Of a DNA stretch of 50,791 bases, positions 32,078 through 41,687 are shown piece by piece. The stretch comes from Gemmatimonadota bacterium (GTDB lineage: Bacteria; Gemmatimonadota; Gemmatimonadetes; Gemmatimonadales; GWC2-71-9). The position numbers were made by a program, and so were the translations under genes. Under the pieces are notes generated by a model. It was given only the letters and a program-made list of their open reading frames with translations. It did no database searches and was not told where the DNA came from. The stretch is from contig JAJCZW010000195.1 of NCBI GenBank assembly GCA_029262155.1, positions 1 to 50,791 on the forward strand, given 5' to 3'. How positions within the stretch are numbered: position 1 is the first letter of the stretch; each line of letters begins with the position of its first letter.

Positions 32078-34906
32078 TTCTCGGGCCAGGAATTGCCCGG
32101 TATAGCTCTCAGCACATTTCGCCACCTCCTCCGGCGTCCCCTCGACCACTATCGTGCCTCCCTTGCTTCCCCCCTCGGGACCCAGATCGATGATCCAGTC
32201 CGCCGTCTTCATCACTTCGAGGTTGTGCTCAATGACCAACACGCTGTTGCCCTTTTCCACGAGACGATGAAGAACCTCTAACAAGAGGCGAACATCCTCG
32301 AAGTGAAGCCCGGTCGTCGGTTCATCCAAGATGTAGAGGGTACGGCCGGTGTCACGCTTCGCGAGTTCGGTCGCCAACTTGACCCGCTGGGCCTCCCCAC
32401 CCGACAAGGTGGTCGCGGATTGTCCCAAGTGCAGGTACCCTAATCCCACGTCGTTCAACAACTCGAGCCGGCCAGCGATACGCCCTTGCGCATGGAAAAA
32501 CTCCAGCGCGTCCGCCACCGTCAGATCGAGCACGTCGGCGATCGACTTTCCTTTATATCGCACCTCCAGTGTTTCACGATTGTACCGCCGACCCTTGCAC
32601 ACCTCGCAAGTGACATAGACGTCGGGGAGGAAGTGCATCTCAATCTTGACCAGGCCATCGCCCTGGCACGCCTCGCAGCGTCCCCCTTTCACATTGAAGG
32701 AGAAGCGTCCCGGTCCATAGCCCCGCAGCTTGGCTTCAGGGAGCTGGGTGAACAACTCTCTGATAGGTGTAAAAAGACCGGTATAGGTGGCAGGGTTCGA
32801 CCGAGGTGTCCGTCCGATGGGGCTTTGATCGATGTCGATCACCTTGTCGATCCGCTTGACTCCCTCCAGACGGGTATGATCTCCCGGAATGACTTTGGCC
32901 CGATACAGGCTTCGCGCAAGTGCCCGATAAAGAATATCGGTCACCAGGGTGGATTTCCCCGACCCGGACACCCCGGTCACGCCGACAAAAAGCCCCAGTG
33001 GGATGGTGACGTTCAAGTTCTGCAGATTGTTCGCTCTTGCCCCGATCACCCGAAGCCGGTGGCCCCGTTTTGCGACGCGGCGGGTGGCGGGTACCCGGAC
33101 CCGAAGCTCTCGCCGAAGATAGCGTGCGGTCAGAGACTCTTTCGATTGGAGGACCTGCTCCAAGGTCCCTTCCGCGACAACCCGACCACCGTGTCTCCCT
33201 GCCCTCGGACCCAAATCGATCAAATGATCGGCCGCCCGAATCGTCTCCTCATCGTGCTCCACGACGATGACAGTATTGCCTAGGTCTCGAAGATCGCGGA
33301 GGGTCGCAAGAAGGCGTGTATTGTCTCGTTGATGCAATCCGATGCTGGGCTCATCGAGGATGTAGAGCACGCCGACCAGACGGGAGCCGATCTGGGTCGC
33401 CAAGCGAATCCGCTGGGCCTCCCCTCCGGAGAGGCTGCCAGCCCCCCGGCCGAGCGTTAGATACTCGAGGCCGACGTCCTGAAGGAAGCGGAGTCGCTCA
33501 CACACCTCCTTCAGGATCGGACTGGCAATGTCGGGATCGATCCCCCCACCTTCACGTCCGACGGGGATTCCCCGGAAGAACTCCAGAGCCTGACCGACCG
33601 AGAGATCGACCACGTCGCCAATATTTGTGTCAGCCACCAGCACGGCAAGGCTCTCCGGCTTGAGCCTCTGCCCGCCACATCCCTGACACGGCATTTCGAC
33701 CATGAACTCGGCGAGCGCGTTCCGGACCGCATCACTCGTCGTCTCGTGGTAACGCCGCGCCGTGTGTCGAAGGACGCCTTCCCACTCCGACTCGTACTCG
33801 GTTCCGTTGCCCTCTCCATCGGACTTGAACTGGAATGTGGTACCGGGAATACCGTATAGGATCCCATCCTGGGCGATCTTCCGCAGGTTCCCCCAAGGCG
33901 CGTTCAAATCAAACTTCAAGTGCCGAGCCAAGGTCGGGAGTATCACTTTACGGAGGTACCCCGACGGTTCACCCCAGGGAAGGATGACACCTTCCGGGAT
34001 GGAGATACTCGAATCGGCCAACACAAGTGCTTCGCTCACTTCTCGGTGGGTGCCGAGGCCGTGGCATTCGGGACAGACGCCAAACGGCGAATTGAAGGAG
34101 AATTGCCGTGGCTCCAATTCGGGCAGGGACAATCCACAGGTGGGACAGGCGAACCGCTCGGAGAACATGACCGATTGCGGGGTGTTGCCATCGTGCCGAA
34201 TCACCTCCACGACACCATCGGCCACGTTGAGCGCCGTCTCGATCGAGTCATGCAATCGTGATCGGTCATCCGGCCGAACCACCAAGCGGTCGACGACGAC
34301 CGCGACATCGTGATTCTGTCGACGATTCAGTTTGGGAAGTTGATCGAGTTCGTAGATCTCCCCGTCAACTTGCGCCCGAACGAACCCTTTTTTTCGGAGG
34401 CTGTCAAAGAGATCTCTGAATTCGCCTTTGCGACCCCGAATCATGGGACCCAACACTTCGATCCGTGTGTCTGCGGGCCAGGCCAGCACAAGGTCCGTGA
34501 TCTGGGATGGACTCTGCCGTTGAACCGGGGACCCGTCATTGGGACAATGCGGCACCCCCACGCGGGCCCAGAGGAGCCGCATGTAGTCATAGATCTCGGT
34601 CACGGTCCCTACCGTGGACCGGGGGTTGTGTCCGGTTGTCTTCTGCTCGATCGAGATGGCGGGTGAGAGCCCTTCGATCGCGTCGACATCTGGCTTATCC
34701 ATCAGCCCGAGGAACTGCCTCGCATAGGCCGACAGCGATTCAACGTACCGACGTTGTCCTTCGGCATAGATGGTATCGAACGCCAACGAGGATTTGCCGG
34801 AACCTGAGAGACCGGTAATCACGGTCAGGCGGTTCCGGGGAATGGCCACCGAGATGTTCTGGAGATTGTGCTCGCGTGCGCCGCGTACCCGCAGGAATTC
34901 TTCCAT
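32069..34906 (-). CDS. uvrA: Excinuclease ABC subunit A
   Basis: A 945-aa DNA-damage sensor of nucleotide excision repair that loads UvrB. It has two ABC ATPase modules with Walker A GLSGSGKSS (31-39) and GVSGSGKST, signature LSGGEAQRI/LSGGEAQRV, and Walker B LYILDEPSIGLH/LYILDEPTTGLH. Zinc-finger CxxC pairs are seen as CPTCG/CPECHG and CEACQG/CEVCKG. Length is standard. uvrB is not in the window. It is divergent from the TPR gene. Confidence 0.99.
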   Translation of the reverse strand: MEEFLRVRGAREHNLQNISVAIPRNRLTVITGLSGSGKSSLAFDTIYAEGQRRYVESLSAYARQFLGLMDKPDVDAIEGLSPAISIEQKTTGHNPRSTVGTVTEIYDYMRLLWARVGVPHCPNDGSPVQRQSPSQITDLVLAWPADTRIEVLGPMIRGRKGEFRDLFDSLRKKGFVRAQVDGEIYELDQLPKLNRRQNHDVAVVVDRLVVRPDDRSRLHDSIETALNVADGVVEVIRHDGNTPQSVMFSERFACPTCGLSLPELEPRQFSFNSPFGVCPECHGLGTHREVSEALVLADSSISIPEGVILPWGEPSGYLRKVILPTLARHLKFDLNAPWGNLRKIAQDGILYGIPGTTFQFKSDGEGNGTEYESEWEGVLRHTARRYHETTSDAVRNALAEFMVEMPCQGCGGQRLKPESLAVLVADTNIGDVVDLSVGQALEFFRGIPVGREGGGIDPDIASPILKEVCERLRFLQDVGLEYLTLGRGAGSLSGGEAQRIRLATQIGSRLVGVLYILDEPSIGLHQRDNTRLLATLRDLRDLGNTVIVVEHDEETIRAADHLIDLGPRAGRHGGRVVAEGTLEQVLQSKESLTARYLRRELRVRVPATRRVAKRGHRLRVIGARANNLQNLNVTIPLGLFVGVTGVSGSGKSTLVTDILYRALARSLYRAKVIPGDHTRLEGVKRIDKVIDIDQSPIGRTPRSNPATYTGLFTPIRELFTQLPEAKLRGYGPGRFSFNVKGGRCEACQGDGLVKIEMHFLPDVYVTCEVCKGRRYNRETLEVRYKGKSIADVLDLTVADALEFFHAQGRIAGRLELLNDVGLGYLHLGQSATTLSGGEAQRVKLATELAKRDTGRTLYILDEPTTGLHFEDVRLLLEVLHRLVEKGNSVLVIEHNLEVMKTADWIIDLGPEGGSKGGTIVVEGTPEEVAKCAESYTGQFLARELG

Positions 34907-34990
34907 AGCCTTGTAAGCTAGGAACGAAGGGGGCCTTCATACAACCCAGACCCCTCGGCGGGCTTCGGAAGGGGGATTATCTTTAGGCCC

Positions 34991-35782
34991 ATGCGATTCC
35001 TCGCTCACGGGCGTTCTCCACGTGTCGGCTCCGAAGCGCATGGCGGAACGGCCCCCGATCTCCTCGCCGGAGAACTCCTACTTCCGCCCTCCGATGAAGG
35101 AACAGCGCTCCGCCCGGGAGCCGAAGAGTTCCCACTCACCCACGTCCCCCTCGCCATAGCCGATGCCTCGCTTCCCGGGCCCGCCGCCGAGGCGCTCGAG
35201 TTGGTCGATCTTGGTCGCCATCGCGACGCCATCGTCATCCTCCGGCAAGCGGTAGAGGACGACCCGACGGATGCGGCCCTCCAGCTTTTCCTGGCCACAA
35301 TGCTGAGTGAGCAGGGCGAAACAGGTCAGGCGTTGGCCCTCCTCGATGGGCTCCTGGCGAGCGATCCTGACCATGTGCAAGGGTTACTCAACCGCGGCGC
35401 GCTCCGATCGAAAGTGGGGATGGTGGACGAAGCGGACGTCGATTTGCGAGCCGCCGTCCATCTTGCGCCGGAGGAAAGTCAGCCAGTGTACCAACTCGGG
35501 GTGGCACTCCTCCGACGAGGACTCGGAAAGGAGTCGGTTCCCAAATTCCGAGCCGCCATCGATCTCGACCCTCGTCGTGGCATTTTCTGGCAATCGCTGG
35601 GCGAGGGACTGGTCCGGGCTGGTGATTCGGAGGGCGCGTTAGAGGCGTTTCAGCGGGCCTCCTCTCTTTTGCCCCATGAGGCACGAATCTGGCAGCATCT
35701 CGGTCGATTGCTGGACCAACTTGGACGCTCGGAGGACGCCATGGCGATGTACCGGAAAGCGCGAGAGGTCTCCGCTCCGTGA
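34991..35782 (+). CDS. TPR-repeat protein of an ABC exporter operon
   Basis: A 263-aa soluble protein. After about 70 residues of low-complexity N-terminus, residues 75-260 form about five TPR units (AEALELVDLGRHRDAIVILRQ, PDHVQGLLNRGALRSKVG, GIFWQSLGEGLVRAGDSEG, RIWQHLGRLLDQLGRSED). It is likely a scaffold for protein contacts. Its stop overlaps the transglutaminase-like gene (GTGA), so the four genes to 39789 are translationally coupled. No signal peptide is evident. Confidence 0.85.
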   Translation: MRFLAHGRSPRVGSEAHGGTAPDLLAGELLLPPSDEGTALRPGAEEFPLTHVPLAIADASLPGPAAEALELVDLGRHRDAIVILRQAVEDDPTDAALQLFLATMLSEQGETGQALALLDGLLASDPDHVQGLLNRGALRSKVGMVDEADVDLRAAVHLAPEESQPVYQLGVALLRRGLGKESVPKFRAAIDLDPRRGIFWQSLGEGLVRAGDSEGALEAFQRASSLLPHEARIWQHLGRLLDQLGRSEDAMAMYRKAREVSAP

Positions 35783-37311
35783 GACGAGCAGTAGGCGCGT
35801 TCATACTTCTCGCATGGGTTGCCTCACTTGGATGGCTCCTGTCGCGTACCTCTTCTGACCAGCGAAGCCTTGTGGCAGCCGGTCAGCGGCTTGCGCCCTT
35901 CTCGGGGTATTACACCGCCAAGTTGGGAGGGGAGCAGATTGGCCTCGGTACCGTTTTTACGGATACCACCGAGTCCTCCTTTCGGGTCAACAACCTCCTC
36001 TCGCTCGATCTGCTCATCCAGGGACAACCGATCCGTTTCGGGTATCGGTCTGATAGTTACTTCGATCGTGGACTGGCACTCCAGACCGGCGACGAGACCG
36101 TGAGCGATGGGACCGCCTCGACCCGATACACCATCGTATCAGATAGTAGCGATTCTGCCCGCATGCATCTGCGCACCGCGTCGCCGATGACCGCCGATCT
36201 GGGTGCTGACGTGGCGGGGTCGAGTCCAGCCCCGGCCACGCTCGCCCGTGCCATCCCCTATCAGATGGTTCTTGCTGATCGTCTTACCAATGACCTCGCA
36301 ACCCCCAACCAAGTCTTTGATCCGGCCGATGGCAGCCTCCGGTTTGACAACATTCGGGTCGTCGGCGAATCGACCTTCGTCGTGCCCGACAGCGCCGTCC
36401 TTGACCCAGAGGGCCACTGGCGCCCCGCCACGACCCTGACCGTCCGCGCGTGGCAGCTGGAGCATGCGCCCTACGGGCTCCCGACCTCGACCTGGGTCGA
36501 CAGCAGGGGCAACCTCGTAGCGGAGCAGAATCTGTTTGGTGTGGGATGGAACCGAACGGCATTCGAAATAGCCCGGAACAACTATCGATCGCGTGTGGCC
36601 ACCGACGGCATCACCATTACAGCCTCGTTGTCAGGCGCCAGACCCTGGGCTGGCTCTGGCCTTGCCCCACTTCCTGGGGATAGCCTCCGCCTCATGATGG
36701 GTCGGACCGACGACTGGCCATTGCCTCAGCCACTCCTCCGCGGTTTGGAGGGCGGTCGGCAGCGACTCGACCATGGGTACCTGATCTCCACGCGGACGAC
36801 TCCGCCGGCCGAAAGCGAGACCGCCCCCATGGGGTATAGCGTCCGGTATGTGGGGCGAGAGGTCGAGAGTGTTGTCACCGATCGGGCACGACGCCTCGCT
36901 GGCAAGGCCACCGATCGCCTCCTCATCACCAAGCGTCTGTTGGCGTGGGTCGCATCCAACATCGCGCTCGATACGTCGATGGGCGCACCGCTTCGCCCGC
37001 CTGACGTGTTAGCCGCCCAACGGGCTGGGAGCGACGGCCGTTCCCGGCTCCTCGCCGCGATGCTCCGATCAGAGCGCATCCCAGCGCGCGTGGTGACGGG
37101 CGTGGTGCTCACCGTGGAGGGACAGCTGGGGCATTCCTGGGTCGAGGTTTGGCTCGACGGATGGGTCGCAGCCGACCCCCAGTCTGGGACCCTCCCGGCC
37201 AGTCCTGCGCTCATCAGGCTTCGGGAAGGTGGGCGCAGTCGCCCGGTAGACCTCGTTCCCCTCATTGCAGCCCTTCGTGTTCAACCCTATCCCTGGCAGG
37301 TTCGTCGATGA
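35779..37311 (+). CDS. Transglutaminase-like protein with catalytic Cys replaced by Ser
   Basis: A 510-aa protein with a signal or anchor segment (residues 5-22) and a large beta-rich N-terminal region. A transglutaminase-like core lies at about 380-470: LLAWVASNIALDTSMG, then AGSDGRSRLLAAMLR, IPARVVTGVVL, GHSWVEVWLDGWVAADP. In active members the second block reads G-x-C; here it reads AGS with Ser418. The His452 and Asp466 partners are kept. It may be a non-catalytic binding protein or an odd serine variant. GTG start overlaps the TPR stop; its stop overlaps the ABC ATPase start. Confidence 0.85.
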   Translation: MRRAVGAFILLAWVASLGWLLSRTSSDQRSLVAAGQRLAPFSGYYTAKLGGEQIGLGTVFTDTTESSFRVNNLLSLDLLIQGQPIRFGYRSDSYFDRGLALQTGDETVSDGTASTRYTIVSDSSDSARMHLRTASPMTADLGADVAGSSPAPATLARAIPYQMVLADRLTNDLATPNQVFDPADGSLRFDNIRVVGESTFVVPDSAVLDPEGHWRPATTLTVRAWQLEHAPYGLPTSTWVDSRGNLVAEQNLFGVGWNRTAFEIARNNYRSRVATDGITITASLSGARPWAGSGLAPLPGDSLRLMMGRTDDWPLPQPLLRGLEGGRQRLDHGYLISTRTTPPAESETAPMGYSVRYVGREVESVVTDRARRLAGKATDRLLITKRLLAWVASNIALDTSMGAPLRPPDVLAAQRAGSDGRSRLLAAMLRSERIPARVVTGVVLTVEGQLGHSWVEVWLDGWVAADPQSGTLPASPALIRLREGGRSRPVDLVPLIAALRVQPYPWQVRR

Positions 37312-38063
37312 TCGTCATCCAGGATCTGACCAAAACGTACGGCAAGTTCACCGCAGTGAATGGGATCAGCCTCCACATTCCCCCAGGGCAACTCTTCGGG
37401 TTCCTCGGACCCAATGGCGCTGGCAAAACCACCACGATGCGGATGATCGCAGGGATATTGAAACCGACCGCGGGGACGATCGAAGTGGCCGGCCTCAACA
37501 TCGTGCGCTATCCGATGAGCGCCAAATCGAAGTTAGGGTACATCCCCGATCGGCCCTATGTGTACGACAAGCTCACCGGAGCGGAGTTCATGCGCTTTGT
37601 GGCCGCACTCTACGGCCAGGAAGGGAAAGGCATTGAGCGCCGTATCGATGAGCTACTCGACCTCTTCGAACTCACTCGCTGGAAGAACGAACTCACGGAA
37701 TCATACAGCCATGGCATGCGCCAGAAGCTGATCATCTCGAGTGCGTTGGTCCACCGTCCTGAAGTGATCGTCGTGGACGAACCGATGGTTGGCCTGGATC
37801 CCAAGAGTGGGAAACTCCTCAAGGATATCTTCCGTCACTTCGTGGGACTCGGGGGCACGGTCCTGATGAGTACGCACACGCTGGAGATCGCCGAATCGAT
37901 GTGTGACCGGATCGGCATCATCCAACACGGCCACATCATCGCCGAAGGCACGATGGATGAACTCCGCGTCCAGCATGACACCGACGCCACATTGGAGCAA
38001 CTGTTCCTCAAGTTGACGGGTGGTATCACGGAGCGAGAACTCGGAGCCATCCTCAGTGACTGA
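37308..38063 (+). CDS. ABC transporter ATP-binding protein
   Basis: A 251-aa ABC ATPase: Walker A GPNGAGKTT (about 35-43), Q-loop region in YIPDRPYVYDKLTG, signature-like SYSHGMRQKL, Walker B VIVVDEPMVGLD and H-loop STHTLEIAE. The form is that of ABC-2 type exporters. The 4-base overlap with the transglutaminase-like gene and 8-base overlap with the permease gene show it is one operon. The cargo is unknown. Confidence 0.95.
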   Translation: MIVIQDLTKTYGKFTAVNGISLHIPPGQLFGFLGPNGAGKTTTMRMIAGILKPTAGTIEVAGLNIVRYPMSAKSKLGYIPDRPYVYDKLTGAEFMRFVAALYGQEGKGIERRIDELLDLFELTRWKNELTESYSHGMRQKLIISSALVHRPEVIVVDEPMVGLDPKSGKLLKDIFRHFVGLGGTVLMSTHTLEIAESMCDRIGIIQHGHIIAEGTMDELRVQHDTDATLEQLFLKLTGGITERELGAILSD

Positions 38064-39789
38064 GGATATCGGCCCTTCGGGTGGGAGGCACGGACACCCG
38101 ACCCCACCGACACAGCCCCACCTCTGGACGATCCTGATCCCCAAGTGGCAGAGCATGCTCGCGCGTGGACGCCAGGATCGGAGTCTAATCAGGCTGGTGC
38201 TCCTCGGTCTCATCGCCCTCATTTTCTGGGCCGCGGTCTTCGGGATCGCGTACCGTGTCATCGACTATTTCCAGGGCGTGGAAGAAATCGGCAACCTCCT
38301 TGCCGGCAAAGTATTGGGGATGACCCTTTTGGCGTTCAGCGGGGTCTTGTTGCTCTCCAACCTGGTCACCGCACTTTCGACTTTCTTTTTGGCGAAGGAC
38401 CTCGACATGCTGGTGGCGGCGCCAGTCGATTGGCTCCGCATCTACCTCGCCAAACTCAGTGAGACCCTGGTCCACAGCTCGTGGATGGTGGCACTGCTGA
38501 TTCTCCCGATCCTGAGTGCCTATGGAGTGGTATATGGTGGGGGGTGGCTTTTCCCCTTCGTGGCAATCGCGGCGCTCACACCCTACCTGCTTCTTCCCAC
38601 GGTGGTCGGCAGCGGCATCACCCTGATCCTGGTGAACGTTTTCCCTGCCCGTCGGACCCGAGACCTCCTGAGCCTCGTAGCGCTGGGAGCGGTTGGAGGG
38701 GTTGTACTCCTCTTACGTGTCGTCCGCCCGGAGCAGTTAGCCCGGCCCGAGGGGTTCAACAACCTGGTCGATTTCCTGGTGGTCCTTCGGGCACCAACGA
38801 ACCCGTTTCTCCCCAGCGAGTGGGCCTCCCAAGCCATCATGAATTGGCTCCTTGAGGTCGCCGACCCGCTCCCGCTCGCACTCCTATGGACCAGCGCGGG
38901 AGCATTCATCGTGCTAGGCGCCGCCCTCCATCGGCGGCTCTATGCGTCAGGTTTCTCGAAGGCCCAGGAGGGCGCGGAGAATTTTGTGCGGGGGCGCACC
39001 ATGTCGCGGATCCTTGCGCCGATGCTCGGTTGGTTACCGGCGACCCGTCGGGAGTTCATTCTCAAAGATCTCCGACTCTTCTTTCGAGACACCACGCAGT
39101 GGAGCCAACTCATTCTCCTTGCGGTACTCCTGATCGTCTACGTCTTCAATATTCGCGCATTGCCGATTTTCACCGGTGAACGGGTTCCGTTTACCCTGGT
39201 GACTCTCATCGCCTTTCTGAATCAAGGCCTTTCAGGGTTTGTGCTTGCCGCGATCGCGGCTCGATTCGTCTTCCCCTCGATCTCACTCGAAGGACGACAG
39301 CTCTGGCTACTCCGATCCAGCCCCCTCAATATGCGGGCGATGATGTGGAGCAAATACTGGATCGGGACGGCCCCACTGTTGGTCCTGGCGGTCGGGATCA
39401 CCGTTCTCACCAATGTGCTCCTCCGCGCCTCGCCGTTCATGATGGGGGTTAGCCTGCTGACGACTGTGGTGTTTACGCTAACGCTTGGTGCACTCGGTGT
39501 GGGGCTCGGGATCCTCTACCCCCAATTCGACACCGAAAACGCGGCCCAGATTCCCACAAGCTTTGGCGGATTGGTGTTCATGATGACGTCGATCAGCCTC
39601 CTCGCAGTGATCATCGTTATCGAGGCCACACCGGTCGCTAGCTACCTCCGGGCCCGCCAAGCAGGTACCGCACCTGGCCTCACCGGGACCCTGGTCTTGT
39701 CCCTCGGCCTCGTGGTCGCGATATGTGCCCTGACGATGTTCATGTCACTCCGGATCGGTATCCGCCGTTTGGAATCGCTGGAAGTCTAG
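38056..39789 (+). CDS. ABC exporter permease (PF16949-type)
   Basis: A 577-aa integral membrane protein with about 12 hydrophobic segments in two halves. The features LAKDLDMLVAAPV, FPARRTRDLLSLVALG and KDLRLFFRDTTQWSQLILL fit the putative ABC exporter family PF16949. The GTG at 38056 is chosen because GGAG is 9 bases upstream and it overlaps the ATPase stop by 8 bases; the in-frame GTG at 38020 lies deep in the ATPase gene. Pairs with the ATPase; cargo unknown. Ends 13 bp from the convergent DUF1028 gene. Confidence 0.9.
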   Translation: MTEDIGPSGGRHGHPTPPTQPHLWTILIPKWQSMLARGRQDRSLIRLVLLGLIALIFWAAVFGIAYRVIDYFQGVEEIGNLLAGKVLGMTLLAFSGVLLLSNLVTALSTFFLAKDLDMLVAAPVDWLRIYLAKLSETLVHSSWMVALLILPILSAYGVVYGGGWLFPFVAIAALTPYLLLPTVVGSGITLILVNVFPARRTRDLLSLVALGAVGGVVLLLRVVRPEQLARPEGFNNLVDFLVVLRAPTNPFLPSEWASQAIMNWLLEVADPLPLALLWTSAGAFIVLGAALHRRLYASGFSKAQEGAENFVRGRTMSRILAPMLGWLPATRREFILKDLRLFFRDTTQWSQLILLAVLLIVYVFNIRALPIFTGERVPFTLVTLIAFLNQGLSGFVLAAIAARFVFPSISLEGRQLWLLRSSPLNMRAMMWSKYWIGTAPLLVLAVGITVLTNVLLRASPFMMGVSLLTTVVFTLTLGALGVGLGILYPQFDTENAAQIPTSFGGLVFMMTSISLLAVIIVIEATPVASYLRARQAGTAPGLTGTLVLSLGLVVAICALTMFMSLRIGIRRLESLEV

Positions 39790-39802
39790 CTCGGTACGAA
39801 CC

Positions 39803-40825
39803 CTACTCTGGATGCTTCCGGAAGATGTCCTCCAATACCACCCGATCGATCTTGCCGTCCATCCGTACTCGCACGTCGTAGTTTTCCCAGTACATGAAGT
39901 TCTTGAGGGCCGCAAGGAAGGTGGGGTTGGCAGTGCCCTGCGATGCTCCAAGCCACTTGTCGGGCTGGCCCTCCGGCTCCCGAAGGAGGATCGGCTCCAA
40001 TCGTGCAACCAGTGCGGGCGTGAGATCCAAGAGATCTTTCGGATCGCTCGGGAAGAAGTACAGTTTGTGGAGCGTGAGAAGCCGGTCGAGTTCGGCAATA
40101 GGATCGACCGCATCATAGACGCGGAGATCGATGAACCGATCGTTCGCCCCCAGGTAACCACCGCCAGCCCGTACCACGAGCAACGCGGCTGACTCCATAC
40201 CCCGCTTGTCCCCACCTCCCGCCTGACCCGCCTTCAGGGCCGCCAGCAACCTGTCCGCAAGTGGTCCCTCGGATGCCAGGAAGGAGGACGCCATGTTCGC
40301 CACAGTCTGGTCCGATACCATGATATTCGCCTGGACGGCAAACCCGCGACCCTGGATGGCAGCTCCCTTCCCGCCCAAGATGGAGCCGCCATGCCCATCA
40401 CCGACCCGTCCGCCGGCCCAGTCAAACGTGGTCGTGCCGGTAAAACTGGCGGCACCCCCATGCGAATCGACCAAGCCCACCTGACGGTCCGATAGCGACG
40501 TATCGCTCCGCATGATGATAGCGAGCGCTTCCGCCGCCGTCGCTCCTTCCGCGATCAACGTGAGGCCACGGTCACCGTACTCGGTGTTTGCGAGGCTCTG
40601 GGTGGCGACAGCCCCTATCCCGGCTTTGGCCCATGGAACAATGCCACCCACGTTGGGGAACTTCGACTGCACGGCCACACCGAGGTCACCGGTCACTGAA
40701 TCGAACGCGACGATGCTGTAGGTATGGGCGAGACGGTGGAAGTGTCCCGGCGGAGTCATCGGTTGCTGGGCGGCAAGAACGTTCGCCACGAGTAGACCGA
40801 AAGTTGGGATCAGCAGGCGCGGCAT
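39803..40825 (-). CDS. Secreted DUF1028 Ntn-hydrolase-like protein
   Basis: A 340-aa protein with a signal peptide (LLIPTFGLLVANVLAAQ). The DUF1028 domain is clear: HTYSIVAFDSVTGDLGVAVQSK, VGGIVPWAKAGIGAVATQS, YGDRGLTLIAEGATAAEAL and QGRGFAVQANIM. A C-terminal extension (about 245-340) resembles the peptidoglycan-binding-like tail seen in longer family members. The fold is Ntn-hydrolase-like, and the substrate is unknown. GGAG 5 bases before the start. Divergent from the C39 protease gene over 205 bp. Confidence 0.9.
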   Translation of the reverse strand: MPRLLIPTFGLLVANVLAAQQPMTPPGHFHRLAHTYSIVAFDSVTGDLGVAVQSKFPNVGGIVPWAKAGIGAVATQSLANTEYGDRGLTLIAEGATAAEALAIIMRSDTSLSDRQVGLVDSHGGAASFTGTTTFDWAGGRVGDGHGGSILGGKGAAIQGRGFAVQANIMVSDQTVANMASSFLASEGPLADRLLAALKAGQAGGGDKRGMESAALLVVRAGGGYLGANDRFIDLRVYDAVDPIAELDRLLTLHKLYFFPSDPKDLLDLTPALVARLEPILLREPEGQPDKWLGASQGTANPTFLAALKNFMYWENYDVRVRMDGKIDRVVLEDIFRKHPE

Positions 40826-41030
40826 GGTAACTCCGTGGTCGGTGATGCCGAAAGATAGTCACACCCACCGGCGGCCATCCGCTGTGACGTCCGGGAGGTC
40901 ATTCCACCGTCCCGCCATCCTGCAGGTAGCCCGCGGCTGAATGATCCGTCGCCGCGATGATCCGGTACCTCAAAGGATCTCACACGGGCGAGGTTGATCC
41001 TGAAACCGAAACCAGGGATGCCAGGAGCCC
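40826..41030. promoter_or_regulatory. Divergent intergenic region between DUF1028 and the C39/peptide locus
   Basis: The 205-bp gap must hold promoters for both directions. Two direct copies of ATGATCCG start at 40941 and 40957, 16 bases apart, about 70-90 bp upstream of the C39 gene. This is a spacing that a dimeric regulator could use, but no clear -35/-10 pair was recognised. Confidence 0.3.
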
Positions 41031-41687
41031 ATGCCACAATTTCATACCCGTTCGACCTACCGACTGGCCCGCGTCGTGGTAGGGGTCCTTCCCGCCATCC
41101 TCCTCAGCCTCGGAGCACTCCGCCCAACGCCCCTCGCAGTGAGCCTGTCCCAAGCTGCGGCTCGCGTGCTCCCCGCCCCATCCGGATCCCGCGTCCTCCC
41201 AGCTGGGGAGATGGTCTGGCAGCGCTCATTGAACGACTGCGGGCCGGCATCGCTGGCAAACTACCTCCGTGCGAACGGCGCCGGGGGCAGCCACCTGCCG
41301 CCGGTACCGGATCTCGATTCTCTCGATCGTCTTGCGATCCTCACACCGACCGGGACTCGGTTGGGAGACCTTGCCGACGCCGCGACGAAAGCTGGCTGGC
41401 CGAGCTGGGTAGCGCGGGTTGATCCAACGGAGGGAGCTGCCTCGCTACGCGGCGACCGGTTGCCAGCCATTGCCTGGATCGAGCAATCTCACTTTGTGAC
41501 CCTGACGCGCCTAGTGGCCGGGGACTCCGTCGAAATGATCGACCCGATGCGCGGGCGCTTGCTGGTGTCATGGAATGGGTTGTTGGCGGTTTGGCGAGGC
41601 GAGTTCTTGAACCGAGAACGACCCCCTGCCGCTGCCTCCGCACGTTTCTTGTTTCCCTCTTCCCCTTTACCCAGGAGTCATTCATGA
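41031..41687 (+). CDS. Stand-alone C39-type cysteine protease, membrane or envelope
   Basis: A 218-aa protein with an N-terminal hydrophobic segment (about 13-30) acting as signal or anchor. The C39 (bacteriocin-processing) core follows: oxyanion Gln64 and nucleophile Cys70 in QRSLNDCGPASLANYL, GTRLGDLADAATKAGW, His154 in QSHFVTL and Asp171 in MIDPMRG. It is not fused to an ABC transporter, unlike double-glycine leader peptidases such as LagD, and its signal places the active site outside the cytoplasm. It overlaps peptide 1 by 4 bases, so it is probably that peptide's processing enzyme. Substrate cleavage is inferred. Confidence 0.88.
   Translation: MPQFHTRSTYRLARVVVGVLPAILLSLGALRPTPLAVSLSQAAARVLPAPSGSRVLPAGEMVWQRSLNDCGPASLANYLRANGAGGSHLPPVPDLDSLDRLAILTPTGTRLGDLADAATKAGWPSWVARVDPTEGAASLRGDRLPAIAWIEQSHFVTLTRLVAGDSVEMIDPMRGRLLVSWNGLLAVWRGEFLNRERPPAAASARFLFPSSPLPRSHS

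Noticed and set aside
40941-40964. Direct repeats of ATGATCCG as a LytTR site
   Set aside because: Too short and not matching the LytTR consensus; listed only as part of the intergenic description.
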